Below, one piece after another: positions 1 through 10,057 of a DNA stretch of 35,361 nucleotides (position 1 is its first letter; every line of letters starts with the position of its first letter). Where the stretch lies: NCBI GenBank assembly GCA_020053275.1, contig JAGVNL010000033.1, forward strand, positions 1 through 35,361, given 5' to 3'. The position numbers and the translations under genes are program-made. This DNA comes from a bacterium. GTDB lineage: Bacteria > Patescibacteriota > Patescibacteriia > UBA9934. The notes under the pieces are model-generated. The model had not been told where the DNA came from. It worked only from the letters and a program-made list of their open reading frames with translations, and searched no databases.

Positions 1-1
1 C

Positions 2-27
2 GCCACGTCGGTCGCGACCGACGTGGC
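2..27. repeat. 26-bp perfect palindrome, copy A
   Basis: GCCACGTCGGTCGCGACCGACGTGGC is self-complementary; related to 22015-22040 with compensatory changes. Confidence 0.85.
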
Positions 28-92
28 TCGCTCCTACAGGGCTCAGGCTCAATAAAAGCAGGCCCAACTACTAACTACCAACTTTCAAGACT

Positions 93-656
93 ATGTCAAT
101 CATGATCGTGGGGCTAGGTAATCCAGGTACTGAATATAAGAAGACCCGCCACAATGCGGGTTTTTTGGCGCTCGATAAGTTAGCGGAGGATTGGGGTGCT
201 AGTTTTAAGAATAATCAAACAGCGAAAGCTGAGGTTTCCGAGGTCGTGGTTGGCGAGCAGAAAATCATTCTAGCAAAGCCACAGACTTTCATGAATAATT
301 CCGGCGTCGCTGTGGCGTCGCTCATGCACCGCTACAAAATAACGATTGAACGAGTGTGGGTGGTTTATGATGACGCAGCAATCGAGAATGATCAGGTACG
401 AGTTCGCCGTGGCGGAAGCGCTGGCGGTCACAATGGATTAAAATCAATCATTGCTCAGAACGGCGAGCCATTCGCACGGTTCCGCATTGGTTTGGGCAAT
501 CCGCCAGAGCGCGTGCCGTTGGAAGATTTTGTATTGCAACATTTTACCGCCGAAGAGTTGCCGCTGCTTGAGAAAAAGATGGCGGCGGTGATTGACCTTA
601 TTAACGAAGCGCGAGTAACTGGCGTGCTGGAGAAGACCGTAACTGTCGCTACATGA
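93..656 (+). CDS. pth: peptidyl-tRNA hydrolase
   Basis: MIVGLGNPGTEYKKTRHNAGF motif, GGSAGGHNGLKSI motif, 187 aa. Confidence 0.97.
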   Translation: MSIMIVGLGNPGTEYKKTRHNAGFLALDKLAEDWGASFKNNQTAKAEVSEVVVGEQKIILAKPQTFMNNSGVAVASLMHRYKITIERVWVVYDDAAIENDQVRVRRGGSAGGHNGLKSIIAQNGEPFARFRIGLGNPPERVPLEDFVLQHFTAEELPLLEKKMAAVIDLINEARVTGVLEKTVTVAT

Positions 657-1741
657 TTTCCCCGTACCGCCTAGCACTGACGCATTTTAACGACTTGGCG
701 ATTGGTCCTGTGCACCACGCCAGCTTGCTTGAATTTTTAGGTAGCGATGAAAAGATTTGGCACGCTAACACAAACGAATTGCAGCAAGGAGGATTGAGTT
801 ACGGCATGGCAAAGAAGTTTATTGCATGGCGTGCGACACAAGATCCACAAGCCTTGCTCGACGATACACTTAAACGCGGTATCAGCTTGGTGACGCAGGA
901 TGATGCTGAGTACCCTCAGCTGTTACGAGCCATTCACGACGCGCCGTATGTGCTGTACTACCGTGGTAGTTTGCCGCCAGCAGATGCGTTACTCGTCGGC
1001 ATAGTTGGCTCACGCCGAGCAACTGATTATGGTTTGAAAGTTGCGGCTGATTTGGCGGAGAAGCTGGCTCGTCATCATCTGGTGATCGTCAGTGGCTTGG
1101 CTTGGGGTATCGACGAGGCGGCGCATCGGGCCACAGTGAAAGTGAATGGCAAGACAATTGCGGTGCTTGGTTGCGGACTTGACGCTAACGATGCAGAACG
1201 CAAGCATAAGCTAGCTGAGGAAATTATCGCCAAAGGTGGGGCGGTGATTAGTGAGTATCCGCCACTAGTGCCGTCGCTCGACCACCACTTTCCTATTCGC
1301 AACCGAATAATTTCTGGTTTGAGTAAGGGTACACTGGTAGTTGAGGCGGCAGTAAAGTCTGGTTCGTTGATTACGGCACGGGCCGCGCTGGCCGAAAACC
1401 GCGAGGTATTTGCGGTGCCTGGTTCAATCTACTCCCCCACTTCTCAGGGTACTAATCGCTTGGGTCGTGATGGGGCGCACATGGTGACTTGTGCCGAGGA
1501 TATTCTGGAGGCGTTGGGAGTGACGCCACGAGTGGTAGATGCCGAGGTGCCAGAGACAATGGTTCCACCAGCTACGGCAGAAGCCCGAGCGATTCTGGCG
1601 TTGCTAAACCATGAAGCGAAACATATCGACGACTTGGCTCTAGCAGTTGGGCTACCAAGCCACACGGTTGGCGCGACATTGACGATGATGGAGATTGAAG
1701 GCTACGCTCGCCATGCTGGAGGCCAGAGGTATACGAGATGA
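653..1741 (+). CDS. dprA: DNA processing protein DprA
   Basis: VGIVGSRRATDYG, SGLAWGIDEAAHRATV, PIRNRIISGLS Rossmann motifs. Confidence 0.95.
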   Translation: MISPYRLALTHFNDLAIGPVHHASLLEFLGSDEKIWHANTNELQQGGLSYGMAKKFIAWRATQDPQALLDDTLKRGISLVTQDDAEYPQLLRAIHDAPYVLYYRGSLPPADALLVGIVGSRRATDYGLKVAADLAEKLARHHLVIVSGLAWGIDEAAHRATVKVNGKTIAVLGCGLDANDAERKHKLAEEIIAKGGAVISEYPPLVPSLDHHFPIRNRIISGLSKGTLVVEAAVKSGSLITARAALAENREVFAVPGSIYSPTSQGTNRLGRDGAHMVTCAEDILEALGVTPRVVDAEVPETMVPPATAEARAILALLNHEAKHIDDLALAVGLPSHTVGATLTMMEIEGYARHAGGQRYTR

Positions 1742-3003
1742 TTATGAAAAATTATAAAGAAGCGGTGCAGAGGTTAATTGGCTTAAGTAACTTGGAAGCT
1801 TCGTGGTGTGAGAGTCAGGAGAGCTTGCAAAATTCACTTAAGCGAACTAAACAATTACTCGCCAAGCTAGAGTATCCTGAACGCAAAATGAAGTTTGTGC
1901 ATGTTACTGGGACAAGCGGCAAAGGCAGCGTCACCAACTTGGTGCATGAGATGCTGCTGGCGGACGGTAGGAGTGTGGCGAGCTATTCGTCGCCGCATAC
2001 TTCTACTTTTTTGGAGCGATTTAGGGTGAATGAAAAGTTGATTGAGCCAAGGTTATTAACGCAAGCTATAGAACTCGTAATCGCTGGTTACGAGGCGCAT
2101 CTTAATGAAGGTAAGCAAACGCTGAGCTACTTTGAACTAGCAACTGTGGTGGCGCTTGTGGCCTTTGTACTGGCGGATGTTGAGTGGTGCGTGCTGGAGG
2201 TTGGTTTGGGTGGAAGGTGGGATTCCACAAATGTGATTCCAAAAAAAGAGGTGGCGGTTATTACCAATATTGATCTTGACCACACGGATCTGCTTGGTAA
2301 TAGCGTGGAAGAAATTGCGCAGGAAAAAGTAGGAATTATTACTGGGCGTTGCGCAGTTATTTCTGGCGTCGTACAGCCAAACTTGCGAGAGTTGATAGCT
2401 GATGTAGCGACTGACAAGAAAGCGAACGAGAGGTTTATTGATGCGCCGAACAACGACCACCGGCTACATAATGCACTGATTGCTACGGCGGCTGCACAAG
2501 CGGTTGGTGTAAAAATAGAGGTTATCGAGGAGGCCTTGGCGAAGGTTAAAGGGCTACCGTGCAGGTTTGAGGTGATAGGCCGCAAGCCACTCATAATCAT
2601 TGACGGGGCACATAACGAGGCAAAGATGAGGGGGACGGTTCAACTGCTGGCGGCAAATAAACTAGGAAAGGTGCATGTGATATTCGGTTGTAAGCGCGGC
2701 AAGGACGCTGGGGCGATGCTCAAGGCTTTGGCGCCGCTAGCGGAAGTTATCCACACCACGCGCTACCAGCATGGCTACGGCGCACCAGAGAATCCGGCCG
2801 CGCTTGCCAAGCTGATAGCCAAGAGTAAGCGAGGAAAAATGTGGCTCTTTGCCGACGAGGCGCTGCAGTTTGTACTGGCCGAGCTGAAGCCCAGCGATAC
2901 ACTTTTAATTACTGGCTCGCTGTATTTGGCTGGCGAACTGCGGACGCACTGGGTGAGTGAAGAGTCGATCATTAACAAGCAATCGAGTCAAGTAAAAAAT
3001 TGA
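1738..3003 (+). CDS. folC: folylpolyglutamate synthase/dihydrofolate synthase-like Mur ligase
   Basis: VTGTSGKGSVTNLVHEML, YSSPHTSTFLERFRVN, IDGAHNEAKM motifs. Confidence 0.92.
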   Translation: MIMKNYKEAVQRLIGLSNLEASWCESQESLQNSLKRTKQLLAKLEYPERKMKFVHVTGTSGKGSVTNLVHEMLLADGRSVASYSSPHTSTFLERFRVNEKLIEPRLLTQAIELVIAGYEAHLNEGKQTLSYFELATVVALVAFVLADVEWCVLEVGLGGRWDSTNVIPKKEVAVITNIDLDHTDLLGNSVEEIAQEKVGIITGRCAVISGVVQPNLRELIADVATDKKANERFIDAPNNDHRLHNALIATAAAQAVGVKIEVIEEALAKVKGLPCRFEVIGRKPLIIIDGAHNEAKMRGTVQLLAANKLGKVHVIFGCKRGKDAGAMLKALAPLAEVIHTTRYQHGYGAPENPAALAKLIAKSKRGKMWLFADEALQFVLAELKPSDTLLITGSLYLAGELRTHWVSEESIINKQSSQVKN

Positions 3004-3039
3004 CATAACAGGCTCTGGAGGCTATCGTTCGCCTCAACT

Positions 3040-5322
3040 ATGTCTAAACTTGTAATCGTCGAGTCCCCTACAAAAGCCAAAACTATAACAAAATTTCTAG
3101 GTAAAGAATTCACAATTCTTTCGTCATTTGGCCATATTCGTGACTTGCCGAAGAAGTCCACAGCGGTGGATGTCGAGCACGGATTCATCCCAACCTACGA
3201 GGTGCCAGCGGATAAGAAGGCTAAGGTGACGGCACTCAAGCAGGCAGCCAAAGGGGTTGATGAGGTTTACCTCGCAACCGACGAAGACCGCGAAGGAGAA
3301 GCTATCGCTTGGCACATTGCCGAGGTACTTAAGTTAGATGTCGCTAAGGCAAAGCGCATTACTTTTCATGAAATTACAAAAACGGCAATTGAGCATGCAG
3401 TGGCCAACCCCCGCACGATAGACATGGACATGGTGAATGCGCAGCAGACCCGCCGTATTCTAGACCGCTTGGTTGGTTATGAATTGTCGCCGCTGTTGTG
3501 GAAGAAGGTGCAACGAGGGCTTTCGGCCGGCCGTGTGCAGAGTGTGGCGGTACGACTGGTGGTGGAACGCGAACTGGAGCGCAACGCTTTTAAGAGTGAG
3601 GAGTATTGGACAATTGAGGCGACATTTGAAAAAGGTGGCGCTGTGCTCGAAGCAAAGCTGACAACAATTGATGGCAAAAAGTTGGAGAAGCTCGACATCA
3701 AGACCGAGGCTGACGCCAAGAAAATTGTTACTGATGTAACTGGTGCGCAGTTTATTGTGGATAAGATTGAATTGAAAGATGCGTCGCGCAAACCACCAAT
3801 CCCGCTCACGACATCGACCCTGCAGCAGGACGCCTACAACCGTTTAGGTATGAGTGCCAAACAGACGATGACTTTGGCGCAGAAGCTGTACGAGACTGGT
3901 CGCATTACCTATATGCGTACTGACTCGCAGAATTTGGCGGAGCAATTTACTAGCGTCACGCAAGAATATTTGAAGACAACTTTTGGGGCAGAGTTTGCGA
4001 CTGGCGTCGTTAAGTACGCAACAAAAAGCAAAGGCGCCCAGGAAGCGCACGAAGCGATTAGGCCGACTGATGTAACAGTCACGCCAGAAAGCTGTCAGGC
4101 CACGCTCGAAGCTGGCGAATGGAAACTGTATGATTTGATTTGGCGTCGTACGGTAGCCAGCCAGATGCCGAGCGCCAAGATTCGCAGGACGGCTGTGGAT
4201 TTGCTTGGCAACAAACATATTTTCCGCGTCAACGGCAGCACGGTGGTGTTCCCTGGCTTCATGAAAGTATGGCAAGCAAGCGAGGACAAGTTGTTGCCGG
4301 CCATGGTGCAAGGTGAAGTGATTGGTGAAGCGAAGGAAATTAAACCTGAACAACATTTTACCGAACCGGCTGCACGATACAGCGACGCCACTTTGATTAA
4401 GGCGCTCGAAGAGCATGGTATTGGTAGGCCTTCTACTTATGCGCCGACACTGACAACAATTATTGATCGCGGATATGTGTTGCGTGATGATAACAAAAAA
4501 CTTTTCCCGTCTGACATTGCGATCATTGTTACTGATTTGCTGAAGACGCATTTCCCAAATATCGTCGACTACAACTTTACGGCAGAGATGGAACAGAAGC
4601 TCGACGAGATTGCGGAGGGCACGCATAACTGGCAAATGGTGCTGGCGTCGTTTTACGGCCCGTTCCATGAACAGATTATGGAGAAGACTGGTGACTTGAG
4701 CCGCGCTGATGTGATGAAGGAACGCAGTCTGGGCGTCGACCCCAAAGACGGGTTAGAAATTATTGTGCGGACTGGTCGTTTTGGGCCGTATGTGCAGCGC
4801 GGAATTGTGAGTGACGAGAACCCAAAACCACCACGAGCGTCGCTGACTAAGGATCAGATGATGGATACCATTTCGTTCGAGCAAGCGTTGAAGTTATTAC
4901 TACTCCCCCGCTTAGTTGGTAAGCATACAAATGGTGAAGACATCATTGCCAACCTTGGCCGCTTTGGACCGTACCTCAAGTGCGGTGCGGTGAACATTTC
5001 GTTGCCACCAGAAGATCACCCAGCCGAGGTGAGCCTTGAACGCGCAATTCAGATTTGCACAGAAGGCGTCGCTAAAAAAGCTGCAGCGATGAAGCCATTG
5101 GCAGAGCTTGGAACAGACCCGACGAGTCAAGGTGAGATTGTTATTCGCAGTGGAAGGTTCGGTGATTATATTACTGATGGTAAAACCAATGTGACGGTGC
5201 CGAAGAAGATTGGGTGGAAAGAAGTGACGCTGGAAACGGCGATTGAGATGCTGGTGAAAAAAAGGGCTGCGCCAAAGAAGGCTTGGGGAAAGCGACAGAA
5301 GAAGGGTGATGAGAGTGAATAA
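3040..5322 (+). CDS. topA: DNA topoisomerase I
   Basis: TOPRIM KLVIVESPTKAKTI, DEDREGEAIAWH, active-site region GRITYMRTDS. Confidence 0.97.
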   Translation: MSKLVIVESPTKAKTITKFLGKEFTILSSFGHIRDLPKKSTAVDVEHGFIPTYEVPADKKAKVTALKQAAKGVDEVYLATDEDREGEAIAWHIAEVLKLDVAKAKRITFHEITKTAIEHAVANPRTIDMDMVNAQQTRRILDRLVGYELSPLLWKKVQRGLSAGRVQSVAVRLVVERELERNAFKSEEYWTIEATFEKGGAVLEAKLTTIDGKKLEKLDIKTEADAKKIVTDVTGAQFIVDKIELKDASRKPPIPLTTSTLQQDAYNRLGMSAKQTMTLAQKLYETGRITYMRTDSQNLAEQFTSVTQEYLKTTFGAEFATGVVKYATKSKGAQEAHEAIRPTDVTVTPESCQATLEAGEWKLYDLIWRRTVASQMPSAKIRRTAVDLLGNKHIFRVNGSTVVFPGFMKVWQASEDKLLPAMVQGEVIGEAKEIKPEQHFTEPAARYSDATLIKALEEHGIGRPSTYAPTLTTIIDRGYVLRDDNKKLFPSDIAIIVTDLLKTHFPNIVDYNFTAEMEQKLDEIAEGTHNWQMVLASFYGPFHEQIMEKTGDLSRADVMKERSLGVDPKDGLEIIVRTGRFGPYVQRGIVSDENPKPPRASLTKDQMMDTISFEQALKLLLLPRLVGKHTNGEDIIANLGRFGPYLKCGAVNISLPPEDHPAEVSLERAIQICTEGVAKKAAAMKPLAELGTDPTSQGEIVIRSGRFGDYITDGKTNVTVPKKIGWKEVTLETAIEMLVKKRAAPKKAWGKRQKKGDESE

Positions 5323-5326
5323 TATA

Positions 5327-5354
5327 TTGACAAAGATGAATAGTGTGCTATATT
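5327..5354 (+). promoter_or_regulatory. sigma70-type promoter
   Basis: TTGACA - 16 nt - TATATT. Confidence 0.6.
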
Positions 5355-5360
5355 AATTAT

Positions 5361-5434
5361 GTCTTTTGGTCAGTATAGACTGAAAGGGTACTACATCCAA
5401 GGGCCACCCTCCGAGAGGCGGGTGGTTTCGTTTT
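5361..5434 (+). ncRNA. candidate small RNA
   Basis: Promoter at 5327-5354 and terminator-like hairpin GCCACCC...GGGTGG-TTTCGTTTT with no ORF between. Confidence 0.45.
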
Positions 5435-6014
5435 AGCTGTCAGCCCTGTGATGAAGTTGACCTCCCCAAATATCCTGCTCTAATCGCAACAAATCGAAGT
5501 AGCCATCGCCTCCTGTGCGTAGTTCTTGAGAAATGCTATTTGCCGAAGAAAAGATGTAGACCTTCTTGTTGTCATTTTTCAGATAGGTTACTAAAGATAA
5601 GAAATCCGAGTCACCAGTCATCAAAACGGCAGTATCGTACTGATTCTTGAAGTGGACGGCGTCGATAGTCATCTCGACATCCATATTTCTTTTTTCTTGG
5701 ATTATCTGGTCATGGCCAACAAGACAGAAAATTCGCTTTAAAACTTTCTTCCTGACCACAAAATCTAAACCTTTACTAAGGAAAGTGAAAAATTTATGTT
5801 TTCCGTCGAGACTATATGTGCGGGTACCTTCAGCTGGATACGCCGTATAATAATAAACTTTTATATCTGTTGAATGAAAAATACTGATGAGAGCAGCTTT
5901 TAATTTAGCGTAATCAAAAGGTTTCTTTTTTGATTTTTGAATGGACCACAAATTAGAAGCGTCAATGAAGATGTAAACTCTACCACCATGAATGTCGTCC
6001 TTTAGTTTCTGCAT
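5433..6014 (-). CDS. NYN/LabA-like PIN-fold nuclease
   Basis: FIDASNLW, MDVEMTIDAV, VLMTGDSDFLSLV acidic motifs. Confidence 0.88.
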   Translation of the reverse strand: MQKLKDDIHGGRVYIFIDASNLWSIQKSKKKPFDYAKLKAALISIFHSTDIKVYYYTAYPAEGTRTYSLDGKHKFFTFLSKGLDFVVRKKVLKRIFCLVGHDQIIQEKRNMDVEMTIDAVHFKNQYDTAVLMTGDSDFLSLVTYLKNDNKKVYIFSSANSISQELRTGGDGYFDLLRLEQDIWGGQLHHRADS

Positions 6015-6083
6015 AGGTTATAGTTATACTACACCAAGTGGCGTCTTGCCACAAAGTGAATTTACGCCTACTCTAGGAAGAGT

Positions 6084-7553
6084 ATGCAGATGCCCACATT
6101 TGAGGATTTGAAAGCGGCGCTCGATGATAGATACAGTGAGTTTGATTTAATTTTGCTCGAGACGGCGTACAACTATGCTAAGGTGGCGCACGAGGGCCAG
6201 GTGAGAAGTACCGGGGAACCATATTTTAATCATGTCTTTCAGACGGCCGTGAAATTGGCGAAGTTACGCTTGCCAAGCGAAGTAATTGCGGCAGGTTTGC
6301 TGCATGATGTACCAGAGGATACGGAAAGAACGCTGGAAGATGTTGAGCGAGAATTCGGTGCCGACATTGCTGGCATGGTTGCTAGTTGCACCAAACTCGG
6401 CAAGGTTAAGTACCGTGGTGAGGAACGGTACATAGAAAATTTGCGTAAGATGTTCGTGGCGATGGCCGAAGATGTGCGCGTGATATTCATTAAGTTTGCG
6501 GATAGAATGCATAACATGGAAACGCTGTATGCACGGCCCGAGCATAAGCGGTTACGGATTGCCAAAGAAGTGATGGAGATTTACGCGCCGATTGCTAACC
6601 GGCTTGGCATGGCGGAATACCGCGGTCAATTTGAAGACCATGCTTTTAAGTATTTGTTTCCGCGTGATTACACTTGGACGCAGCATTTGTTGGAAGAACG
6701 AGTGCGAAAGTTTGGGCCAGCAATGAACCGGGCGATTCCGAATGTAGAACAAGAGCTGCAGGCACATAATGTGCCGTACATTGACATTCACGGCCGAATG
6801 AAACACTGTTACAGCTTGTACAAGAAACTTAAGAAGTACGAAAACGATATAGACAAAGTGTACGACATTGTGGCACTGCGGATTATTGTACCGAGTGTGG
6901 CCGACTGTTACGCCGCGCTCGGCATTCTACATAGCCTTTATACGCCGTTGCCTGGCCGTATTAAGGATTATATCGCGCAACCAAAACCAAACGGCTATAG
7001 CTCGCTCCACACAACGGTGTTTGATGATGAGGGCGCGATTGTAGAATTTCAGATCCGTACACAACAAATGCACGATGAAGATGAGTTTGGTATTGCGGCA
7101 CACTGGCGCTATAAAGAGGGCGAGGCAAAGAGCAAGCATGTTACTTGGATGGAAGAGTTCGCTAAGATCCAAAAAGAAATTAGTGGCGATACTTTCATGG
7201 ATCACTTGGATAGCATGAAGCTGGATATGTTCCGCGATCGGATTTTTGTCTTTACACCGCGCGGTGATGTGATTGACTTGCCCGAGGAATCGACGCCGGT
7301 TGATTTTGCTTATGCCGTGCATACCGACATCGGCAACAAGGCGACGATGGCGCAAGTGAACCGTATAGTTGCCCCGCTTGATACGATGCTTAAGAGTGGC
7401 GATGTGGTGGAGATTGTGACTGATAAAAATCGAAAACTGCCAAACGAAGACTGGCTACGGTTTGTAAAAACTCACCAAGCTCGTGAAAAAATAAAAGACG
7501 CGCTCAGAGCCACTAAGCGGTCGTTTATTGCAAAAATGTTGGGGAGGAGTTAA
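6084..7553 (+). CDS. bifunctional (p)ppGpp synthetase/hydrolase, RelA/SpoT family
   Basis: HD domain (GLLHDVPED), synthetase motifs (PNGYSSLHTTV, VEFQIRTQQMHDEDEFGIAAHWRYK), TGS-like C terminus. Confidence 0.93.
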   Translation: MQMPTFEDLKAALDDRYSEFDLILLETAYNYAKVAHEGQVRSTGEPYFNHVFQTAVKLAKLRLPSEVIAAGLLHDVPEDTERTLEDVEREFGADIAGMVASCTKLGKVKYRGEERYIENLRKMFVAMAEDVRVIFIKFADRMHNMETLYARPEHKRLRIAKEVMEIYAPIANRLGMAEYRGQFEDHAFKYLFPRDYTWTQHLLEERVRKFGPAMNRAIPNVEQELQAHNVPYIDIHGRMKHCYSLYKKLKKYENDIDKVYDIVALRIIVPSVADCYAALGILHSLYTPLPGRIKDYIAQPKPNGYSSLHTTVFDDEGAIVEFQIRTQQMHDEDEFGIAAHWRYKEGEAKSKHVTWMEEFAKIQKEISGDTFMDHLDSMKLDMFRDRIFVFTPRGDVIDLPEESTPVDFAYAVHTDIGNKATMAQVNRIVAPLDTMLKSGDVVEIVTDKNRKLPNEDWLRFVKTHQAREKIKDALRATKRSFIAKMLGRS

Positions 7554-8434
7554 CTCAAATGCTCGACGAGGGCCTTGAGGTCGTCTTTGGAGTAGAAGTG
7601 GATAATTACTTGACCAGTAGCGGCGGCGGTCATTTTAATTTCTACTTTGGTGCCGATTTTTTCGCGAAGCTCGCGTTCAATAGCTTCTAGGTTGGGGTCG
7701 CGGAAGAGGTTTGTTTGGCGAACATGAGCGCGGACTACTCGCTCTGCTTCACGAATGCTGACGCCGCCTTTTAGCATGCGCTCAAAGAGATCGCGTTGGC
7801 GGGCAACATTACCTTCTGCTAAAAGCGTACGGCCAGCGGATTTGCTAATGCGGCCGTCTTTGATGGCGTCTATGATGTCGTCTGGGAGATCGAGCAAACG
7901 GAGAGCATTGGTGATGAAAGGCCGGCTTTTGCCAACACGAGCAGCCATGTCGTCCTGCGTTAAACCGAAATCCTCCATTAACGCTTTGTAGGCCAGGGCT
8001 TCTTCGACTGGGTTCAAGTCCGAGCGTTGAACATTCTCAATTATGGCGAGCTCGAGCTTTTCCCTATCGGTGGCTTCGCGGATGACAACCGGAACCTTTT
8101 CGAGACCGGCCATGGTGGAGGCGCGGAGTCGGCGTTCACCGGCGATTAGTTCGTACTGACCGTTACCTTTATCCGTAACCGTGAGAGGTTGAAGAACGCC
8201 GTGCTCGCGGATACTGTCCGCCAAGTCATTCAGTTCTTCCGGCGCAAAGTCGCGACGAGGCTGACGCGGATTGGGGACAATTTGCGAGGGCGAGACATGA
8301 ATGAGGCGCAAGCCTTCTTCCACGACGCCTTCGATTAGCGGTGGCTGTTCCTTGGGGACAGCGTCGCGCACTGGCGTCATTTGTGGGATCAACGAGCCGA
8401 GACCGCGTCCAAGTCCACCGAATTGCTTTGCCAT
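7550..8434 (-). CDS. parB: chromosome partitioning protein ParB/Spo0J
   Basis: PNPRQPRRDF, YELIAGERRLRAS, LTQDDMAARVGKSRPFITNALRLL. Confidence 0.96.
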   Translation of the reverse strand: MAKQFGGLGRGLGSLIPQMTPVRDAVPKEQPPLIEGVVEEGLRLIHVSPSQIVPNPRQPRRDFAPEELNDLADSIREHGVLQPLTVTDKGNGQYELIAGERRLRASTMAGLEKVPVVIREATDREKLELAIIENVQRSDLNPVEEALAYKALMEDFGLTQDDMAARVGKSRPFITNALRLLDLPDDIIDAIKDGRISKSAGRTLLAEGNVARQRDLFERMLKGGVSIREAERVVRAHVRQTNLFRDPNLEAIERELREKIGTKVEIKMTAAATGQVIIHFYSKDDLKALVEHLS

Positions 8435-8443
8435 ATACTTCGA

Positions 8444-9226
8444 TTACTGTTGAATAGGTACTACTACATCCTCACGGGCGACGAACTCGCGAGCTAGGCG
8501 TTCATAAGCTTTGGCGGCTTTGCTTTCTGGGTCGTAATGCAAAATTGATTTGCCAAAGCTAGGAGCCTCGGCCAAGCGAATGCTGCGAGGAATTACCGAA
8601 CGGAAGATTTTGCCTGGGAAATGTTTGTAAAGTTCTTGCAAAACTTGATTGCTTAAGTTAGTGCGGGTATCGAACATGGTGATGACTGCGCCCATGACTT
8701 CCAGTTCTGGCTTGAGGTTGGTACGAATTAGGTTCACGGTGTGCATAAGCTGACCGATTCCTTCGAGCGCGTAGTACTCGGCTTGCACTGGAATGAGGAC
8801 GCTGTCGCTGGCGACTAGGCCGTTGATGGTGAGGAGGCCGAGCGATGGCGGGTTGTCGATGATGATGTAGTCGTAGTCGTTACGAACTTCAAGCAAGGCG
8901 GTGGCGAGTTTGCGCTCGCGGTTGAATTCGTTGACCAACTCCACAGCGCTGCCAGCCAAGTTGGCGCTGCCAGGCATGATGGAGAGGCCGTCGTGGGCGG
9001 TGGCGATAATGACATCTTTGGCTTTGTGCGAGCCTGAAATAACTTCATAGGTACCCAGAATGCTGCTGACATCATGACCAAAGCCACTGGTGGCGTTACC
9101 CTGCGGGTCCAAGTCCACTAACAAAACACTTTTGCCAAAACTAGCTAAATAAGCGGACAAGTTAATAGAAGTGGTGGTCTTCCCCACCCCACCCTTTTGA
9201 TTGACGACAGATACGATGTAGGCCAT
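8444..9226 (-). CDS. parA: chromosome partitioning ATPase ParA/Soj
   Basis: VVNQKGGVGKTTTSINL deviant Walker A; start placed at the internal Met of the 9247 ORF. Confidence 0.95.
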   Translation of the reverse strand: MAYIVSVVNQKGGVGKTTTSINLSAYLASFGKSVLLVDLDPQGNATSGFGHDVSSILGTYEVISGSHKAKDVIIATAHDGLSIMPGSANLAGSAVELVNEFNRERKLATALLEVRNDYDYIIIDNPPSLGLLTINGLVASDSVLIPVQAEYYALEGIGQLMHTVNLIRTNLKPELEVMGAVITMFDTRTNLSNQVLQELYKHFPGKIFRSVIPRSIRLAEAPSFGKSILHYDPESKAAKAYERLAREFVAREDVVVPIQQ

Positions 9227-9388
9227 AAGATAGGAGGAGTATAGCACGGTAGTTGGTGCTGGCTCAAACTTGGCTGATGACCCAGCCAGTCACCCTAAAC
9301 TCTGCCTCGCGCGAGACGACAAACTCCCTTGGGGACGCTGTTGTTCTCAGTGCGGGGTTTGTTGTTTTATTGAGAATTGACAATAATA

Positions 9389-9721
9389 TCATTTCAATAA
9401 AACGGCAATTCGCTTAGCCAATTTTGGCACATCGTGCTTGGCAACGGTCCAAACGGTTTCAGGGTCGACGAAAGCGTAGTCGTGAATGAGAATATCGCGT
9501 AAACCTGCCATTTGTTTCCAGGGAATAGATTTGTCGCGTTCTTTTATTTCTTCAGTGATACGCTTTGTAGCTTCGCCAATAATTTCTAAACGACGGATAA
9601 CGGCGTCGCGCAGTTTGGGGTCGTGCATGAACTCTGCTTTTTTGACGCCAGAAATATACTCAGCTATAGCCGTAGCTGAATCGAGAATGTGCCCAAGATA
9701 AATTAATGGGTCACGAATCAT
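9389..9721 (-). CDS. HepT-like (DUF86) HEPN ribonuclease toxin
   Basis: RDILIHDY (Rx4HxY) motif; overlaps an upstream nucleotidyltransferase. Confidence 0.88.
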   Translation of the reverse strand: MIRDPLIYLGHILDSATAIAEYISGVKKAEFMHDPKLRDAVIRRLEIIGEATKRITEEIKERDKSIPWKQMAGLRDILIHDYAFVDPETVWTVAKHDVPKLAKRIAVLLK

Positions 9722-10008
9722 AGGATCTTTCGGGCGTCGGCCATGATTGTTTTCTTAAGACGGGGAGAGATGGCTTTATAGCTGACGAGGTCGACCTTGC
9801 GACCGAGAGCTTTTTGGAGCTTAAAACGCAAAGTGATAACTTCAAAGAGGCCAGTTTTTGGGCCATATTCTACTAATAGGTCGACATCGCTCTTGGCCTT
9901 GGCTTCACCCCTGGCAAACGAACCAAATAAGGCAGAACGACGCACACCAGAGCGCTTCAGCACAGGAACGGAAAGGCGTTTGATTTGTTGGAAGGTTAGG
10001 GCAGGCAT
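9718..10008 (-). CDS. MntA-like minimal nucleotidyltransferase antitoxin
   Basis: SALFGSFARGEAKAKSDVDLLVEY motif. Confidence 0.9.
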   Translation of the reverse strand: MPALTFQQIKRLSVPVLKRSGVRRSALFGSFARGEAKAKSDVDLLVEYGPKTGLFEVITLRFKLQKALGRKVDLVSYKAISPRLKKTIMADARKIL

Positions 10009-10029
10009 AGATTAATTATAGTATAACAT

Positions 10030-10057
10030 AAAAAAACAGCCCGGAGGCTGTTTTTTT
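10030..10057. terminator. intrinsic terminator-like hairpin (bidirectional)
   Basis: AAAAAAACAGCC-CGGA-GGCTGTTTTTTT. Confidence 0.75.

Noticed and set aside
3844-4668. Long antisense ORF (274 aa) within topA
   Set aside because: Fully overlaps a clearly recognised topA CDS and has low-complexity, non-homologous-looking translation.
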